From Massilia sp. Se16.2.3 (GTDB taxonomy: Bacteria; Pseudomonadota; Gammaproteobacteria; Burkholderiales; Burkholderiaceae_D): a stretch of DNA of 64,000 bases. Below the pieces are notes generated by a model. The model saw only the letters and a list, made by a program, of their open reading frames with translations, was not told the origin of the DNA and did no database searches. The translations under genes and the position numbers were made by a program. Positions 18,698 to 27,691 of this stretch are shown here, one piece after another. Positions within the stretch are counted from its first letter, which is position 1, and every line of letters begins with the position of its first letter. Where the stretch lies: contig NZ_CP050451.1 of NCBI RefSeq assembly GCF_014171595.1, positions 682,001-746,000 of the forward strand, given 5' to 3'.

Positions 18698-20101
18698 TCA
18701 GCGGCCGCTGCGGAAGAGGACTACTTTCAGGGTGTTGATCAGGACCAGGAAGTCCAGGAACAGGCTGTTGTTCTTCACATAATACAGGTCGTACTGCAGC
18801 TTTTGCAGCGCGTCCTCGGCCGAGGAACCGTAGCCGTAACGCACCTGCGCCCAGCCGGTGATGCCTGGCTTGATGCTGTGACGCACGTTGTAGTATGGCA
18901 CGACTTCGATCAGCTGTTCAACGAAGTAAGGACGCTCCGGGCGCGGGCCGACGAAGGACATCTCGCCCTTGAACACGTTCAAGATCTGCGGCAGTTCGTC
19001 GATGCGGGTCTTGCGCATGAAGTTGCCGACGCGGGTCACGCGCGGATCGTTCTTGGCCGCCCACTGCGGCGTGCCGCCGCGCTCGGCATCGGCGCGCATG
19101 CTGCGGAATTTATGGACGAAGAAGCTCTTGCCGTCGCGGCCGACGCGCTCCTGCGAATAGAACACCGGACCGCGGTCTTCCAGCCAGACGGCAAACGCCG
19201 CCGCCAGCATCAAGGGGAAGGTCAGGACCAGGATCAGGGTGCTGCAGACCAGGTCGAAGGTGCGCTTCATGAACAGGCGTACGAAGCTCTGGTCGAAGCC
19301 GCCGCCGAACACGAGCCAGCTCGGCTGGATCGAATCGACCCGGATCTGGCAGGTTTCGCGCTCAAAAAAGGTGGCGGCGTCGGTGACTTTCAGGCCAGCC
19401 AGTTTGCAGTCGAGCAGTTCCTTGATCGGGAAGCCGCCGCGGCGGTTCTGCACCGACACCACGATTTCCGACACGTTGTATTGGCGCGCCAGCTTCACCA
19501 GCGAATCGCCGTCGCGCACTTTCAGCAGGTTATTTTGCGGCACGCACAGTTCTTCCCCGGCGCCCGGGATGAAACCGGCGATGTCGTAGCGGTGGTAGCG
19601 GTTGGCGCGCTGGGCCAGGTCGCTGCATTCCCTGGCCAGCGGACCGCCACCCAGGAACATGATGCGCGACTGCAGGAAGCGTGCTTCCGAGGTCTTGAGG
19701 AAGATCATGCGCGCGGTGAAAATGCCGATGGCCGAGAGCGCGAATACCAGCAGCATGACGCTGCGGCCGAACGACAGCTCCGGCGCCACGTAAAACACCA
19801 GGGTCAGGATCAGGAAACCCATCGCGAACGAGGGCATCAGCTTCATCAGGAACGGGTGGCGCAAGCCTTCCTCGAAATCGAGCTGGTACATGCCCATGGC
19901 GCTCATGCTGAACACGACGGCCAGCGCGAAAGCGACGGCGGAGGTAAAGAAATGGTCGAGTGAGGGCACGCTCATCGGGCCGCCAATGTCCATGTAGCGC
20001 AATGCGGCACCCGCATAGGCGGCGCCAAGCAGCACCATCACTTCCACGACCAGCAGCACCGAAACGATCTTCGATACGTAGTGGTTTGAAATCCTGAACA
20101 C
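18698..20101 (-). CDS. XrtA-associated initiating sugar transferase (TIGR03013 type)
   Basis: A 467-residue polyprenyl-phosphate sugar transferase. Four N-terminal membrane segments (residues 10-125) are followed by a Rossmann-like region ([18 protein letters not shown]). A further hydrophobic helix leads into the catalytic domain with [60 protein letters not shown] and [13 protein letters not shown]. It transfers the first sugar phosphate to undecaprenyl phosphate, starting the repeat unit. Related to EpsB and WcaJ. It is followed by repeat copy A, then prsK. Family assignment is very firm. Confidence 0.93.
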   Translation of the reverse strand: MFRISNHYVSKIVSVLLVVEVMVLLGAAYAGAALRYMDIGGPMSVPSLDHFFTSAVAFALAVVFSMSAMGMYQLDFEEGLRHPFLMKLMPSFAMGFLILTLVFYVAPELSFGRSVMLLVFALSAIGIFTARMIFLKTSEARFLQSRIMFLGGGPLARECSDLAQRANRYHRYDIAGFIPGAGEELCVPQNNLLKVRDGDSLVKLARQYNVSEIVVSVQNRRGGFPIKELLDCKLAGLKVTDAATFFERETCQIRVDSIQPSWLVFGGGFDQSFVRLFMKRTFDLVCSTLILVLTFPLMLAAAFAVWLEDRGPVFYSQERVGRDGKSFFVHKFRSMRADAERGGTPQWAAKNDPRVTRVGNFMRKTRIDELPQILNVFKGEMSFVGPRPERPYFVEQLIEVVPYYNVRHSIKPGITGWAQVRYGYGSSAEDALQKLQYDLYYVKNNSLFLDFLVLINTLKVVLFRSGR

Positions 20102-20128
20102 GTGAGCCTCCTTCTTTCTTACTTCTTC

Positions 20129-21184
20129 TTACTTACTCGATAGTGCGGGCGAATCCTGCTTCTGCAGGTCGCGGACGTACCAATCCATGGCCTGTTGCAG
20201 GCCTTCGCCGATCCGGTGCGTGGGCGCATAGCCCAGCAGCGTCGCGGCCTTGCCGATATCGGCCTGCGAATGACGCACGTCGCCGCGGCGGAAATCGACA
20301 TACTGCGGCTGGTGCGCGTCCACGTGCGGGAAGCGCGGGCGCAGCAGGTCGCGCATCATCGCGTACAGCTGGTTCAGGCTGGTGCGCTCGTTGAGCGCGA
20401 CGTTGTAGACCTGGTTGACCGCCTCGGTGCCGGCAGTCGCCGCCAGCAGGTTCGCCTGGACGACGTTGTCGATGTAGCAAAAGTCACGACTGGTCTCGCC
20501 ATCGCCGTTGATGCGCAGCGGCGTGTTGCGGATCAGCGCGGCCACCCATTGAGGAATCACGGCGGCGTAAGCGCCATGTGGGTCCTGGCGCGGGCCAAAA
20601 ACGTTGAAATATCGCAAACCAATCGTTTCCATGCCGTAAGTTCGGCCGAACACGTTCGCATACAGTTCGTTCACATACTTTGTCACAGCGTAAGGCGAGA
20701 GCGGATTTCCGATCACGTCTTCCACTTTCGGCAGCCCCGGATGGTCGCCATAGGTCGAGCTCGAGGCGGCGTACACGAAACGGCGCACTTTCGCATCGCG
20801 GGCGGCGATCAGCATGTTCAGGAAACCGGTGACATTCGTCTCGTTCGTTGCCGCCGGATCGTCGATCGAGCGCGATACGGAGCCGAGCGCCGCCTGGTGC
20901 AGCACGAAGTCGACGCCGGTACAGGCACGGGCACAGTCGGCCGGTACGCGGATATCGCCTTCGATGAAATTAAATTTCTTCCACGCATCCTCTGTGACAG
21001 ATTCTTTCACCTGCTCCAGGTTGTGGCGGTGCCCGGTGGCGAAATTGTCGAGTCCGACTACTTGCTGGCCGAGCTTGAGCAGCGCTTCCACCAGGTTCGA
21101 GCCGATGAAGCCGGCGGCGCCGGTCACCAGCCAGCGGTGGCTTTGCTGGCCCAGCTGCTGCCTAACGTCTTGAATCTTATTCAC
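20129..21184 (-). CDS. tviC: UDP-N-acetylglucosamine 4-epimerase, WbpP/TviC type
   Basis: A 351-residue extended SDR epimerase from GTG 21184; an upstream in-frame start at 21262 adds a tail not seen in relatives. The NAD-binding motif is [20 protein letters not shown], and the catalytic triad region has AASSSTYGD and [11 protein letters not shown] (YxxxK). Strings such as [37 protein letters not shown] and [20 protein letters not shown] closely match WbpP and TviC, which interconvert UDP-GlcNAc and UDP-GalNAc (or their uronic acids). Paired with the next gene it predicts UDP-GalNAcA-type sugar synthesis. Specificity is inferred from remembered similarity. Confidence 0.9.
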   Translation of the reverse strand: MNKIQDVRQQLGQQSHRWLVTGAAGFIGSNLVEALLKLGQQVVGLDNFATGHRHNLEQVKESVTEDAWKKFNFIEGDIRVPADCARACTGVDFVLHQAALGSVSRSIDDPAATNETNVTGFLNMLIAARDAKVRRFVYAASSSTYGDHPGLPKVEDVIGNPLSPYAVTKYVNELYANVFGRTYGMETIGLRYFNVFGPRQDPHGAYAAVIPQWVAALIRNTPLRINGDGETSRDFCYIDNVVQANLLAATAGTEAVNQVYNVALNERTSLNQLYAMMRDLLRPRFPHVDAHQPQYVDFRRGDVRHSQADIGKAATLLGYAPTHRIGEGLQQAMDWYVRDLQKQDSPALSSK

Positions 21185-21287
21185 AGTATTCCGAACACTT
21201 TCTCGATAACGCGGGGTAAATCGTTCGCGCCCGGACAAGCCGGGGGCAGGCGGCAGGCACATGCGCCGCCGCCCGGAGGACTACCTG

Positions 21288-22580
21288 TTACAGGCGCCAG
21301 ACGCAGAAACCTGCTTCGCGCAGCGCTTGCTCGTCGAATTGCGACTTGACGTCGATGAAGCAGCCGCCGGTATTGAGCTTGGCTTCGAAGTCGGTCAGCG
21401 ACAGGGCCAGCACTTCCTTGTGCGGCACGGCGGCGATCAGGGCGTCGGCCTTCGGCAGGGCGTCCCAGCTCTTTTCGAGCGTGATGCCATACTCGTGATG
21501 GGCTTCGTCGGCTTCGGCCAGCGGATCCCAGACGTGGACGTCGACGCCGTAGCTTTCCAGTTCGTGGACGATGTCGGCCACTTTCGAGTTGCGCAGGTCA
21601 GGGCAGTTTTCCTTGAAAGTCAGGCCCATGACATTGACTTTCGCACCCTTGACCTGGAAGCCCGACGAGATCATCGATTTGACGGTCTTTTCGGCCACGA
21701 ACTTGGCCATGCCGTCGTTGATGCGGCGGCCTGCCAGGATCACCTGCGGGTGGTAGCCGACCATCTCGGCCTTGTGGGTCAGGTAGTAGGGATCGACGCC
21801 GATGCAGTGGCCGCCGACCAGGCCCGGGCGGAACGGCAGGAAGTTCCACTTGGTACCGGCCGCCTTCAGCACTTCCAGCGTATCGATACCGATCTTGTCG
21901 AAAATGATCGCCAGTTCGTTCATCAGGGCGATGTTCAGGTCGCGCTGGGTGTTCTCGATGACTTTCGCCGCTTCGGCCACCTTGATGCTGGAAGCGCGGT
22001 GCACGCCGGCGGTAATCACCGATTCATACAGCTGGGCGATGCTTTCCAGCGATTCGGCGTCGTCGCCGGAAACGACCTTCAGGATCGTCGTCAGCGTGTG
22101 TTCCTTGTCGCCCGGATTGATGCGCTCCGGCGAGAAGCCGACGTGGAAATCCTGCATCCACTTCATGCCCGAATGCTTTTCCAGCAGCGGGATGCAGACT
22201 TCCTCGGTGGCACCCGGGTAGACGGTCGACTCGAAGATGACGATGGCGTCCTTCTTCATGTGCTTGCCGACGGTGGTGCTGGCGCCGATCAGCGGCGTGA
22301 AGTCGGGGTTGTGGGCGATGTCGACCGGGGTCGGCACGGCCACGATGACGTAATCGGCCTGGGCCAGCATGGCCGGGTCGGTCGTCACTTCCAGGAGGCG
22401 GGAAGCCTGCAGTTGTTCGGTCGAGACTTCGCCGGTGGGGTCAATGTGCTTCTTGTAGTTCTCGATTTTTGCGGTCGACAGGTCGAAACCAATCGTCCGT
22501 ACTTTCTTGCCGAATTCCACTGCCAGCGGCAGCCCGACGTAACCGAGACCTACTACCGCGACGACCTGATCTGCTTTCAT
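21288..22580 (-). CDS. tviB: UDP-N-acetylhexosamine 6-dehydrogenase, WbpO/TviB type
   Basis: A 430-residue nucleotide-sugar dehydrogenase. The NAD motif VVGLGYVGLPLAVEFGK is N-terminal. FESTVYPGATEEVCIPLLEK, NTQRDLNIALMNELAIIFDK, KWNFLPFRPGLVGGHCIGVD (with the catalytic Cys) and GLTFKENCPDLRNSKVADIV follow. The wording of these blocks is that of TviB and WbpO rather than UDP-glucose dehydrogenase. It oxidises C6 of UDP-GlcNAc or UDP-GalNAc to the uronic acid. It is the first gene of a - strand run with the epimerase and sugar transferase. An AT-rich promoter region lies upstream. Confidence 0.92.
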   Translation of the reverse strand: MKADQVVAVVGLGYVGLPLAVEFGKKVRTIGFDLSTAKIENYKKHIDPTGEVSTEQLQASRLLEVTTDPAMLAQADYVIVAVPTPVDIAHNPDFTPLIGASTTVGKHMKKDAIVIFESTVYPGATEEVCIPLLEKHSGMKWMQDFHVGFSPERINPGDKEHTLTTILKVVSGDDAESLESIAQLYESVITAGVHRASSIKVAEAAKVIENTQRDLNIALMNELAIIFDKIGIDTLEVLKAAGTKWNFLPFRPGLVGGHCIGVDPYYLTHKAEMVGYHPQVILAGRRINDGMAKFVAEKTVKSMISSGFQVKGAKVNVMGLTFKENCPDLRNSKVADIVHELESYGVDVHVWDPLAEADEAHHEYGITLEKSWDALPKADALIAAVPHKEVLALSLTDFEAKLNTGGCFIDVKSQFDEQALREAGFCVWRL

Positions 22581-23004
22581 TATCAGCTTCCGTTATCGAA
22601 TAAAGTTTTGCTATTATGCTAATTTAATATAGCATGGGAACAGGACGCGCCTCAACCTCGTCACCCGCTTTGTACAACGCCCGCAACAGCCTACGATCTG
22701 CTGCGTTGTATTTACAGCTTCTGCTTCCGTTGTGTCCGGTTTCATGCATGGTAACTAGGTTGCCCAGGGCGACCATCGTGTCTGACGTGCCATCTCCTGC
22801 GATCCGCCGAGAAATATCGGTGTCTCATCAGTAGCACCATGCAATATTAGCATTTTCTGTCTGACAAGTTCCGCAAGAAAATGAATCGTGCGCGGCCTAC
22901 ACATTTGCCAACCGGTGCGCGAACCGGTGTTGTCAATCATTTACAATACGGCGCAAATATTATTGCATTGGTGAAAACACCGATGTTGACCGCTGGAGCC
23001 GCGT
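22581..23004. promoter_or_regulatory. Divergent intergenic region between tviB-type gene and FemAB gene
   Basis: A 424-bp region without a credible gene. It is AT-rich near both ends (22600-22640 and 22930-22975), including the palindromic stretch TGCTAATTTAATATAGCA (22617-22634). Promoters for the - strand precursor operon and the + strand FemAB gene must lie here, but no -35/-10 pair or RpoN box is convincing by eye. Confidence 0.4.
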
Positions 23005-24089
23005 GTGAACCACCTCGAATTTGCTTACCTGAGTAACGATGCCCCCGACAACACGGCGCTGGACGCCTTCGTCCGCGCCCGGCCGGACGGCAGCGCCTAT
23101 CACCGGCGGCATGGCGCCGCGCCGTCACCGGCGCCTATCGTTATCCCTCGCAAGTACTGGTGGCGCGGCGCGGCGGCGAGATCGTCGGCATGCTGCCGCT
23201 GTGTTCGATAGCGCGGCCGTTCGGCAAGGCGCGCTGGGTGTCGCTCCCCTTCTGCGACCTCGGCGGTCCGCTGGCAGTCGACGCCGAGGTCGCCGAGGCC
23301 CTGGCGGCGCGCGCGCGGCTCGGCCTGAAGGAAGCCGGTGCGGCCGGGCTTGCCCTGCGCTGTTCGCTGCCGGCGGGGAGCGACGAAGCCGGGCTGGAAG
23401 GCCGCAAGGTGCGCATGCTGCTGGGCCTGCCCGACAGCGCGGCGGCCCTGATGCAGTCGTATCCGCCGAAACTGCGCAGCCAGGTGCGCAAGGCGGAAAA
23501 GAATGGCCTGACGTCGGAAGTGGCGGACGGCGCGGCGGCGGTCGCCGATTTTTACGATGTGTATAGCCGCAACATGCGGCGCCTTGGCAGCCCGCCGCAC
23601 AGCCGCGCCTGGTTCGACGCGATCTACCGCCACTACAGCGCCGCCGGCGACATGTTCATCGTGATCGTGCGCCATGAAGGCAAGGCCGTCGGTGCCGGCT
23701 GGGTATTGACCTGCGGCGACAAGGCCGTCATCCCCTGGGCCTCGACCCTGGCCGACTACAACCCGCTGGCGCCGAACATGCTGCTGTACTGGGCAATTCA
23801 ATCGCGCCTGTGCGAGATTGGTGTACGCCAGTTCGACTTCGGCCGCTCGACCTTCGGCGAGGGGACCTATAAATTCAAGAAGCAATGGGGTGCAGTGCCG
23901 GCCGCGCTCGACTGGCGCGAATGGGATGCACAGGGCGTGGCGCACCCTGCGCCTCCGATTACGGCGCCTGGTGCCAAGGGTGGCGCGGTGTCGAACCTGC
24001 GTCCGCTGGTGGAAAGTACCTGGCAGAAGTTGCCGCTGGCGGTGACGAACAGCCTGGGGCCGAGGTTGCGGCGCTATATCACGCTGTGA
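23005..24089 (+). CDS. FemAB-like protein, XrtA/PEP-CTERM system-associated, with one frameshift
   Basis: Starts at GTG 23005 (MNHLEFAYLSNDAPDNTALD) with GGAG upstream. A one-base loss near 23108 (CGGCGGCATGG) shifts the frame; restoring it gives RAVTGAYRYPSQVLVARRGG and the rest to 24089, about 361 residues. FemAB/GNAT features include SYPPKLRSQVRKAEKNGLTS, FIVIVRHEGKAVGAGWVLT, and FDFGRSTFGEGTYKFKKQWG. Family members (TIGR03019) transfer amino acids or acyl groups in exopolysaccharide loci. A weak hairpin terminator follows at 24103. Confidence 0.83.
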
Positions 24090-24102
24090 TGCGAACGCTG
24101 TA

Positions 24103-24128
24103 GTGCGCACGCTGTGCTGCGCACTTTA
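24103..24128 (+). terminator. Weak terminator after FemAB gene
   Basis: The hairpin AGTGCGCA-N8-TGCGCACT is followed by TTTAT, 14 bp after the stop codon. Confidence 0.5.
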
Positions 24129-24234
24129 TCGTGCCAGCTTGTCATGGCGACAAACGGCGTGACGCAATGCCAGGCCGGGTAGCACGCCGGCAGCATCTTG
24201 CATTACAAAGGGAAGGTGAAGCAGGAGGGGTGTC

Positions 24235-24344
24235 AGGTGGTGCGGCTGGCTGGGATCGAACCAGCGACCCTTGGCTTCGGAGGCCAATACTCTATCCACT
24301 GAGCTACAGCCGCACGGGAAACTCCTGAGCGATGCGAAGGATAC
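24235..24344. repeat. Left 110-bp direct repeat (attL) of integrated element
   Basis: Identical, base for base, to 30706-30815. It covers a complete tRNA-Arg, its CCA end, the 5' leader and the TATCCT -10-like box. Sequence similarity stops abruptly on both sides. It marks the left end of an integrative element inserted at a tRNA gene by the adjacent tyrosine integrase. Confidence 0.88.
24238..24313 (-). tRNA. tRNA-Arg (CCG), element-side copy
   Basis: A 76-nt cloverleaf read on the - strand. The acceptor is GCGGCTG paired with CAGCCGC and ends in A-CCA, which is encoded. The anticodon stem-loop is TTGGC-CTCCGAA-GCCAA, so the anticodon is CCG (Arg, codon CGG). The T-arm is GCTGG-TTCGATC-CCAGC. 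In this copy the region upstream of the -10 box is element DNA with no -35-like hexamer, so it may be poorly transcribed compared with the copy at 30709. Confidence 0.95.
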
Positions 24345-24346
24345 GC

Positions 24347-24382
24347 GAGAGCAGTCTGAGAGCAGTGAGAGCAGTGAGAGCA
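24347..24382. repeat. Tandem GAGAGCAGT repeats, candidate integrase arm sites (left)
   Basis: Four copies of GAGAGCA(GT) start at 24347, 24358, 24367 and 24376, directly between attL and the integrase gene. The first two are 11 bp apart, the same spacing as the pair near the right end at 30611 and 30622. Position and spacing fit arm-type binding sites of a tyrosine integrase. Confidence 0.6.
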
Positions 24383-24416
24383 CCCGGTTTAACGACGGCG
24401 ACTTAGGAGAAGTCGC

Positions 24417-25382
24417 ATGGCTGGTATCTGGCAGTACAGGGGCAAATGGAAGTGCCAAGTTCGCAAAGAAGGCTTTCCTTCGCAAAGCAAGACCTTCGAG
24501 ACCAAGGCCGAAGCCGTTGCATGGGGTATCGAGGTCGAGTCCAAGATGAACCGAGGTACTTTCGTCGGGAAGACCACGAAGCAATCGACATCCATCGGTC
24601 AGATGCTTGCCCGGTATCTTGCAGAAGAGTCACCAAACAAGGCGTACTCAGCTGCGGACCTTTCCCGGTCGAAGCCGTTGATTGCGGCACTCGGGGCGTA
24701 TCACGTCCACAACCTCACGCATACGGACCTCGCAAAGTACAAGCGTGAACGGCTTGCCCTGAGGTCGCCACAGACAGTAACGCATGAGTTAAACCTCTTG
24801 CATCGCGCCTACGTGGTCGCCAGTACCGAATGGGGAATCATTCTTCCCAATGGCGTTCCGAAGACCTCACGGCCTACACTGCCCCGTGGTCGCGGCGCTC
24901 GCATTCGACCTAACCAGATTGATCTGATTGTGCAAGCTACGGAGTCCGAACAGTTGAAACACATTGTCCCGTTGGCGGTCGAGACAGCAATGCGCCGATC
25001 CGAGCTACTGAGCATCCAATGGGAACACATCGATTTTGACCGTTGTTCGATCTATCTGGAGAAGACCAAGAACGGATTATCGCGTACTGTGCCGCTGTCC
25101 CCTCGTGCCCTCCAGGTGCTTCAGTGCATGCAGCAGGGCAAAACAGGGCCAGTGTTCACGCTTGCCGCCTCATCTGTCAGCCAAGCGTTCCAGAGGGCCG
25201 TAGAACGCGCAGGATTGGACCATGTACGTTTCCATGATCTTAGACATGAGGCTACGTCCAGACTGTTTGAACGCGGTCTGAACGTGATCGAGGTTGCACG
25301 GATAACAGGCCATATAACTTTGGCCATGCTGGATCGCTACACCCATCTTGATGTGCAGGGATTGGTACAGAAGCTCAGTTAG
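24417..25382 (+). CDS. Tyrosine integrase of the tRNA-Arg element
   Basis: A 321-residue site-specific recombinase starting at ATG 24417 with GGAG upstream. Residues 1-50 form an arm-binding domain (IWQYRGKWKCQVRKEGFPSQ). A core-binding helical domain follows (about 55-150). The catalytic domain has Arg in AMRRSELLSIQW (R193/R194), H273 and R276 in FHDLRHEATSRL, H299 in ITGHITLAML, and nucleophile Y308 in DRYTHL. It lies about 70 bp from the tRNA repeat and should catalyse integration and excision there. GC content is clearly lower than in the flanking chromosome. No excisionase gene was recognised. Confidence 0.94.
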   Translation: MAGIWQYRGKWKCQVRKEGFPSQSKTFETKAEAVAWGIEVESKMNRGTFVGKTTKQSTSIGQMLARYLAEESPNKAYSAADLSRSKPLIAALGAYHVHNLTHTDLAKYKRERLALRSPQTVTHELNLLHRAYVVASTEWGIILPNGVPKTSRPTLPRGRGARIRPNQIDLIVQATESEQLKHIVPLAVETAMRRSELLSIQWEHIDFDRCSIYLEKTKNGLSRTVPLSPRALQVLQCMQQGKTGPVFTLAASSVSQAFQRAVERAGLDHVRFHDLRHEATSRLFERGLNVIEVARITGHITLAMLDRYTHLDVQGLVQKLS

Positions 25383-25641
25383 ACGCAACAAATCCGCTTC
25401 AATAGCCTTGAGTTACCTTGTAAAGGATTCAAGGCATACCGATCAGCAAGACCGTATACGCAGCCGTAGTAAGGTCAGTGAATGGGGATGGCTTATCAGT
25501 CCCCCTAAGGATACCCATAGATATCTTAGCTCACTAGCTTACCTGTATCGCATACTAAACAGAAAAGATAAGGGTACCTAGCATTCCTTAGGTCGATGTG
25601 AGCAAGGCTGTCCCGCTGGCTTTGTGTAATGTGATTCATAC
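25383..25641. other. Intergenic region downstream of integrase
   Basis: About 260 bp of AT-rich DNA between the convergent integrase and polymerase-like genes. It contains short imperfect palindromes (for example CCTTG-N9-CAAGG near 25418) but no clear intrinsic terminator or gene. Confidence 0.4.
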
Positions 25642-27069
25642 TCAACCTGAGACCTCCTCTAGCTTAACAACTCCGTCGATCCCCGTATTCTCCTTGAAGA
25701 CCTCAAGCATTACCGCTGTAGCTTGCTCTTGGTGGTCCCTAGCTACGATAACAGCGTCATGAACCGGCAGCGCAATGATGCCTTGCTTTAATAGGCGGGT
25801 AAGCACTTCCACTAGAATCTTACTTTCATCGTACAGCAACCGCATACCGATCCCCTGATAAAAAAGATCAGCAATCGGCATATGACGGATTGTAATACTG
25901 GAGGTAATTTCCCTGATACTTAAGTGCATAGGAAACAACTCTGCCGCTCCCCTCGGCTTTTTCTTCATCGGTTTGGTTCTGTGCAGCATTGAATTGAACA
26001 CGACCTTTACACCATCACGGTATTGCTCAAGCCTAGGGATTGTATAGGCGTCTTCTCCATCGTAGTCTTTGCCAGCGAGTCCATAAAGTATCCGCGGGTT
26101 CATTTGTCCGAAGTCTAATGTTACTGTTGAGTCGCCCTCGATAACGATGCCTCGGCGCTCACGCTTGGACATGCTCTGCCAAAACCCTCCGAACAAACGT
26201 CCTCCCTGTTCAAACGACCCGTTATTGAAATACCGACGCAAGCGACGATCAGTCGCGTCTACCATCTGCTCGTATTTGGCGCACGGCATGTAATTCATAT
26301 CGGCATCTGCAAGAGACTCATTGATGAAGCCCATATCAGCCCTATATGTGTTCGTCTGGGCAGTATCAGTGTATTGAAGCCATGCGCCGGAATCATTGTG
26401 GTCTTCCTTGGCACCCTTAAGGATGATTGTTTCCTGAATCTTGTCTAACTTGAAATCGTCGCAAGTCAGGCGGTACTCGATGATGCGATCCCTAAGCCGT
26501 TCGCCTGCGCGGATCGTCGATAACATACAATGGCTACGGTCAGAAGGCATCCATATCCCTTTGCGTTGTTCTGCGTATCCCATTTCAGGAGCGGTCATGT
26601 AGTCCAGCACGTTCTTGATAGTCTTGCTGATTGCTTTTGATTTGTATCGGTCATGTGACCCTAAAGCGGTGTTCGCCAACGAGATGGCAAGCCAGCCGCC
26701 AGGACACGTTAATTCCCTGTGGATCAAGTCGCAGATTAACGCTTGCACTTGATTGGTAAAGGTCTCGGAATCATCCGCCTTGCGCTTACGCTTGCGTGGG
26801 GCACGGTAATCTTCGTATGAAAGCAGCAGATGCGCCGCTTCGGAAACAACTAATGCAGCCTTTTCGGTTGCTGTGATTCTGAACCCGTTAAATGGACGAT
26901 CAATTGGCTCAACCGGCTCTACATAGAGGGGTATTGCGAGGAAAGAGGATGCGAGGTTAGGTGTGGCATTCATTTTGAAATGCTTATTCGGAATTGGAGC
27001 GTCGCGACCCACCTGTGGCAACAGGCAGGTCTCAAGCCGCTCAGAAAGAAGTTGTGGCGTCAGCCGCAT
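25642..27069 (-). CDS. Polymerase-palm-like protein (pol A / T7 RNA polymerase-type motifs)
   Basis: A 475-residue protein if started at ATG 27069; ATG 26973 (443 residues) is equally possible because neither has a good Shine-Dalgarno site. Three blocks match single-subunit polymerases. Motif A is TLDFGQMNPRILYGLAG with D319 and a following Arg, like DYSQIELR of family A. Motif B is RDGVKVVFNSML with R351 and K355. Motif C is ALPVHDAVIV with H437-D438. A conserved-looking GGRLFGGFWQ precedes motif A, and ESKILVEVLTRLL precedes motif C. Motif C reads HD-Ala rather than the HDE of DNA polymerases, nearer the HDS of T7-like RNA polymerases. From memory, similar uncharacterised proteins occur in other proteobacterial elements. 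A replication, repair or transcription role for the element is inferred. Confidence 0.72.
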   Translation of the reverse strand: MRLTPQLLSERLETCLLPQVGRDAPIPNKHFKMNATPNLASSFLAIPLYVEPVEPIDRPFNGFRITATEKAALVVSEAAHLLLSYEDYRAPRKRKRKADDSETFTNQVQALICDLIHRELTCPGGWLAISLANTALGSHDRYKSKAISKTIKNVLDYMTAPEMGYAEQRKGIWMPSDRSHCMLSTIRAGERLRDRIIEYRLTCDDFKLDKIQETIILKGAKEDHNDSGAWLQYTDTAQTNTYRADMGFINESLADADMNYMPCAKYEQMVDATDRRLRRYFNNGSFEQGGRLFGGFWQSMSKRERRGIVIEGDSTVTLDFGQMNPRILYGLAGKDYDGEDAYTIPRLEQYRDGVKVVFNSMLHRTKPMKKKPRGAAELFPMHLSIREITSSITIRHMPIADLFYQGIGMRLLYDESKILVEVLTRLLKQGIIALPVHDAVIVARDHQEQATAVMLEVFKENTGIDGVVKLEEVSG

Positions 27070-27331
27070 TGGCAGTATCAACAGCAGTCTTCGTGATCGC
27101 ATCGAGTCGGGCGCAGACGTCTTGCACGCTCTTGTACGTCCAGTAGTGCCTCCTCGGCGTCCGATAGCCCCTCTCGTTGAGTTCGTGTGCCATTTGATGC
27201 GGCGTGAGTTCGGAAGCCTTAAGTTCCTCGATCTGCGCTTGCAAGGACAGCGCAAACTTGTCAGCCCTAGCGATCTTGATTGCGTTCATCGCTGCAAAGT
27301 GTGCGAGTTTTGGTGTAATTTCTTTGGTCAT
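27041..27331 (-). CDS. Small HTH-like protein resembling a resolvase C-terminal region
   Basis: A 96-residue protein with two helical halves. An amphipathic stretch (IKIARADKFALSLQAQIEEL) is followed by ELTPHQMAHELNERGYRTPR and WTYKSVQDVCARLD. The last part resembles the DNA-binding tail of serine recombinases, where ELN-x-RG-x-x-TP-x-x-x-x-W patterns recur. There is no catalytic domain, so it may be a DNA-binding regulator or excision helper. Its 3' end overlaps the possible 27069 start of the polymerase-like gene, suggesting one - strand operon. Identity is uncertain. Confidence 0.55.
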   Translation of the reverse strand: MTKEITPKLAHFAAMNAIKIARADKFALSLQAQIEELKASELTPHQMAHELNERGYRTPRRHYWTYKSVQDVCARLDAITKTAVDTANAADATTSF

Positions 27332-27502
27332 TTGTGGGTCTTGTCGTTTGAAAGTGGGGTTGGTTCACAGCGAGTTCGCCAAGCGCCCTCAGGACGGCTT
27401 GGTATAGCTTAGGTGTGGGTTTTAGGAATTCCCCTCAGAGCCACCCTAATCCCTTCTCAAAACGAATCGAACAAGACCCTGTATGGGGAGTCAGACAAGA
27501 CG

Positions 27503-27542
27503 AAAAAAGGCCCCTATGAGGCTATACGTCAGCCGTAGGGGC
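27503..27542 (-). terminator. Terminator for resolvase transcript
   Basis: On the - strand GCCCCTA-(inner AGCC/GGCT pairing)-TAGGGGC is followed by CCTTTTTT. It lies about 150 bp beyond the resolvase stop and separates it from the polymerase-like operon. Confidence 0.65.
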
Positions 27543-27691
27543 ATTGTAATTCTGTCAATGATCGTAGTTCCAGTTGTGTTCGGGCGCTCCCCTTCTCTTA
27601 AAGAAAGAGCGTTTTTGTCCACCCTATATTTGCATATTTTTTAAGCAGGGAAATGTAGGGGCATAGGGCTAGGTGCGCTGGAGCGCCTGAA

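Noticed and set aside
18584..19963. Long + strand open frame opposite the sugar transferase
   Set aside because: Low-complexity Gln/His/Arg-rich shadow of a clearly conserved gene.
21185..21262. Upstream ATG extension of the 4-epimerase
   Set aside because: Relatives begin close to the NAD-binding strand; the GTG at 21184 gives the normal length.
24347..24382. Tandem GAGAGCAGT repeats considered as a CRISPR or minisatellite
   Set aside because: Units are only 9-11 bp with no spacers, and matching copies at the other element end fit integrase arm sites better.
27070..27255. Longer start for the polymerase-like gene at 27255
   Set aside because: The added residues are Arg-rich and overlap the HTH-like gene in another frame, as expected of a shadow translation; the later ATGs are better.
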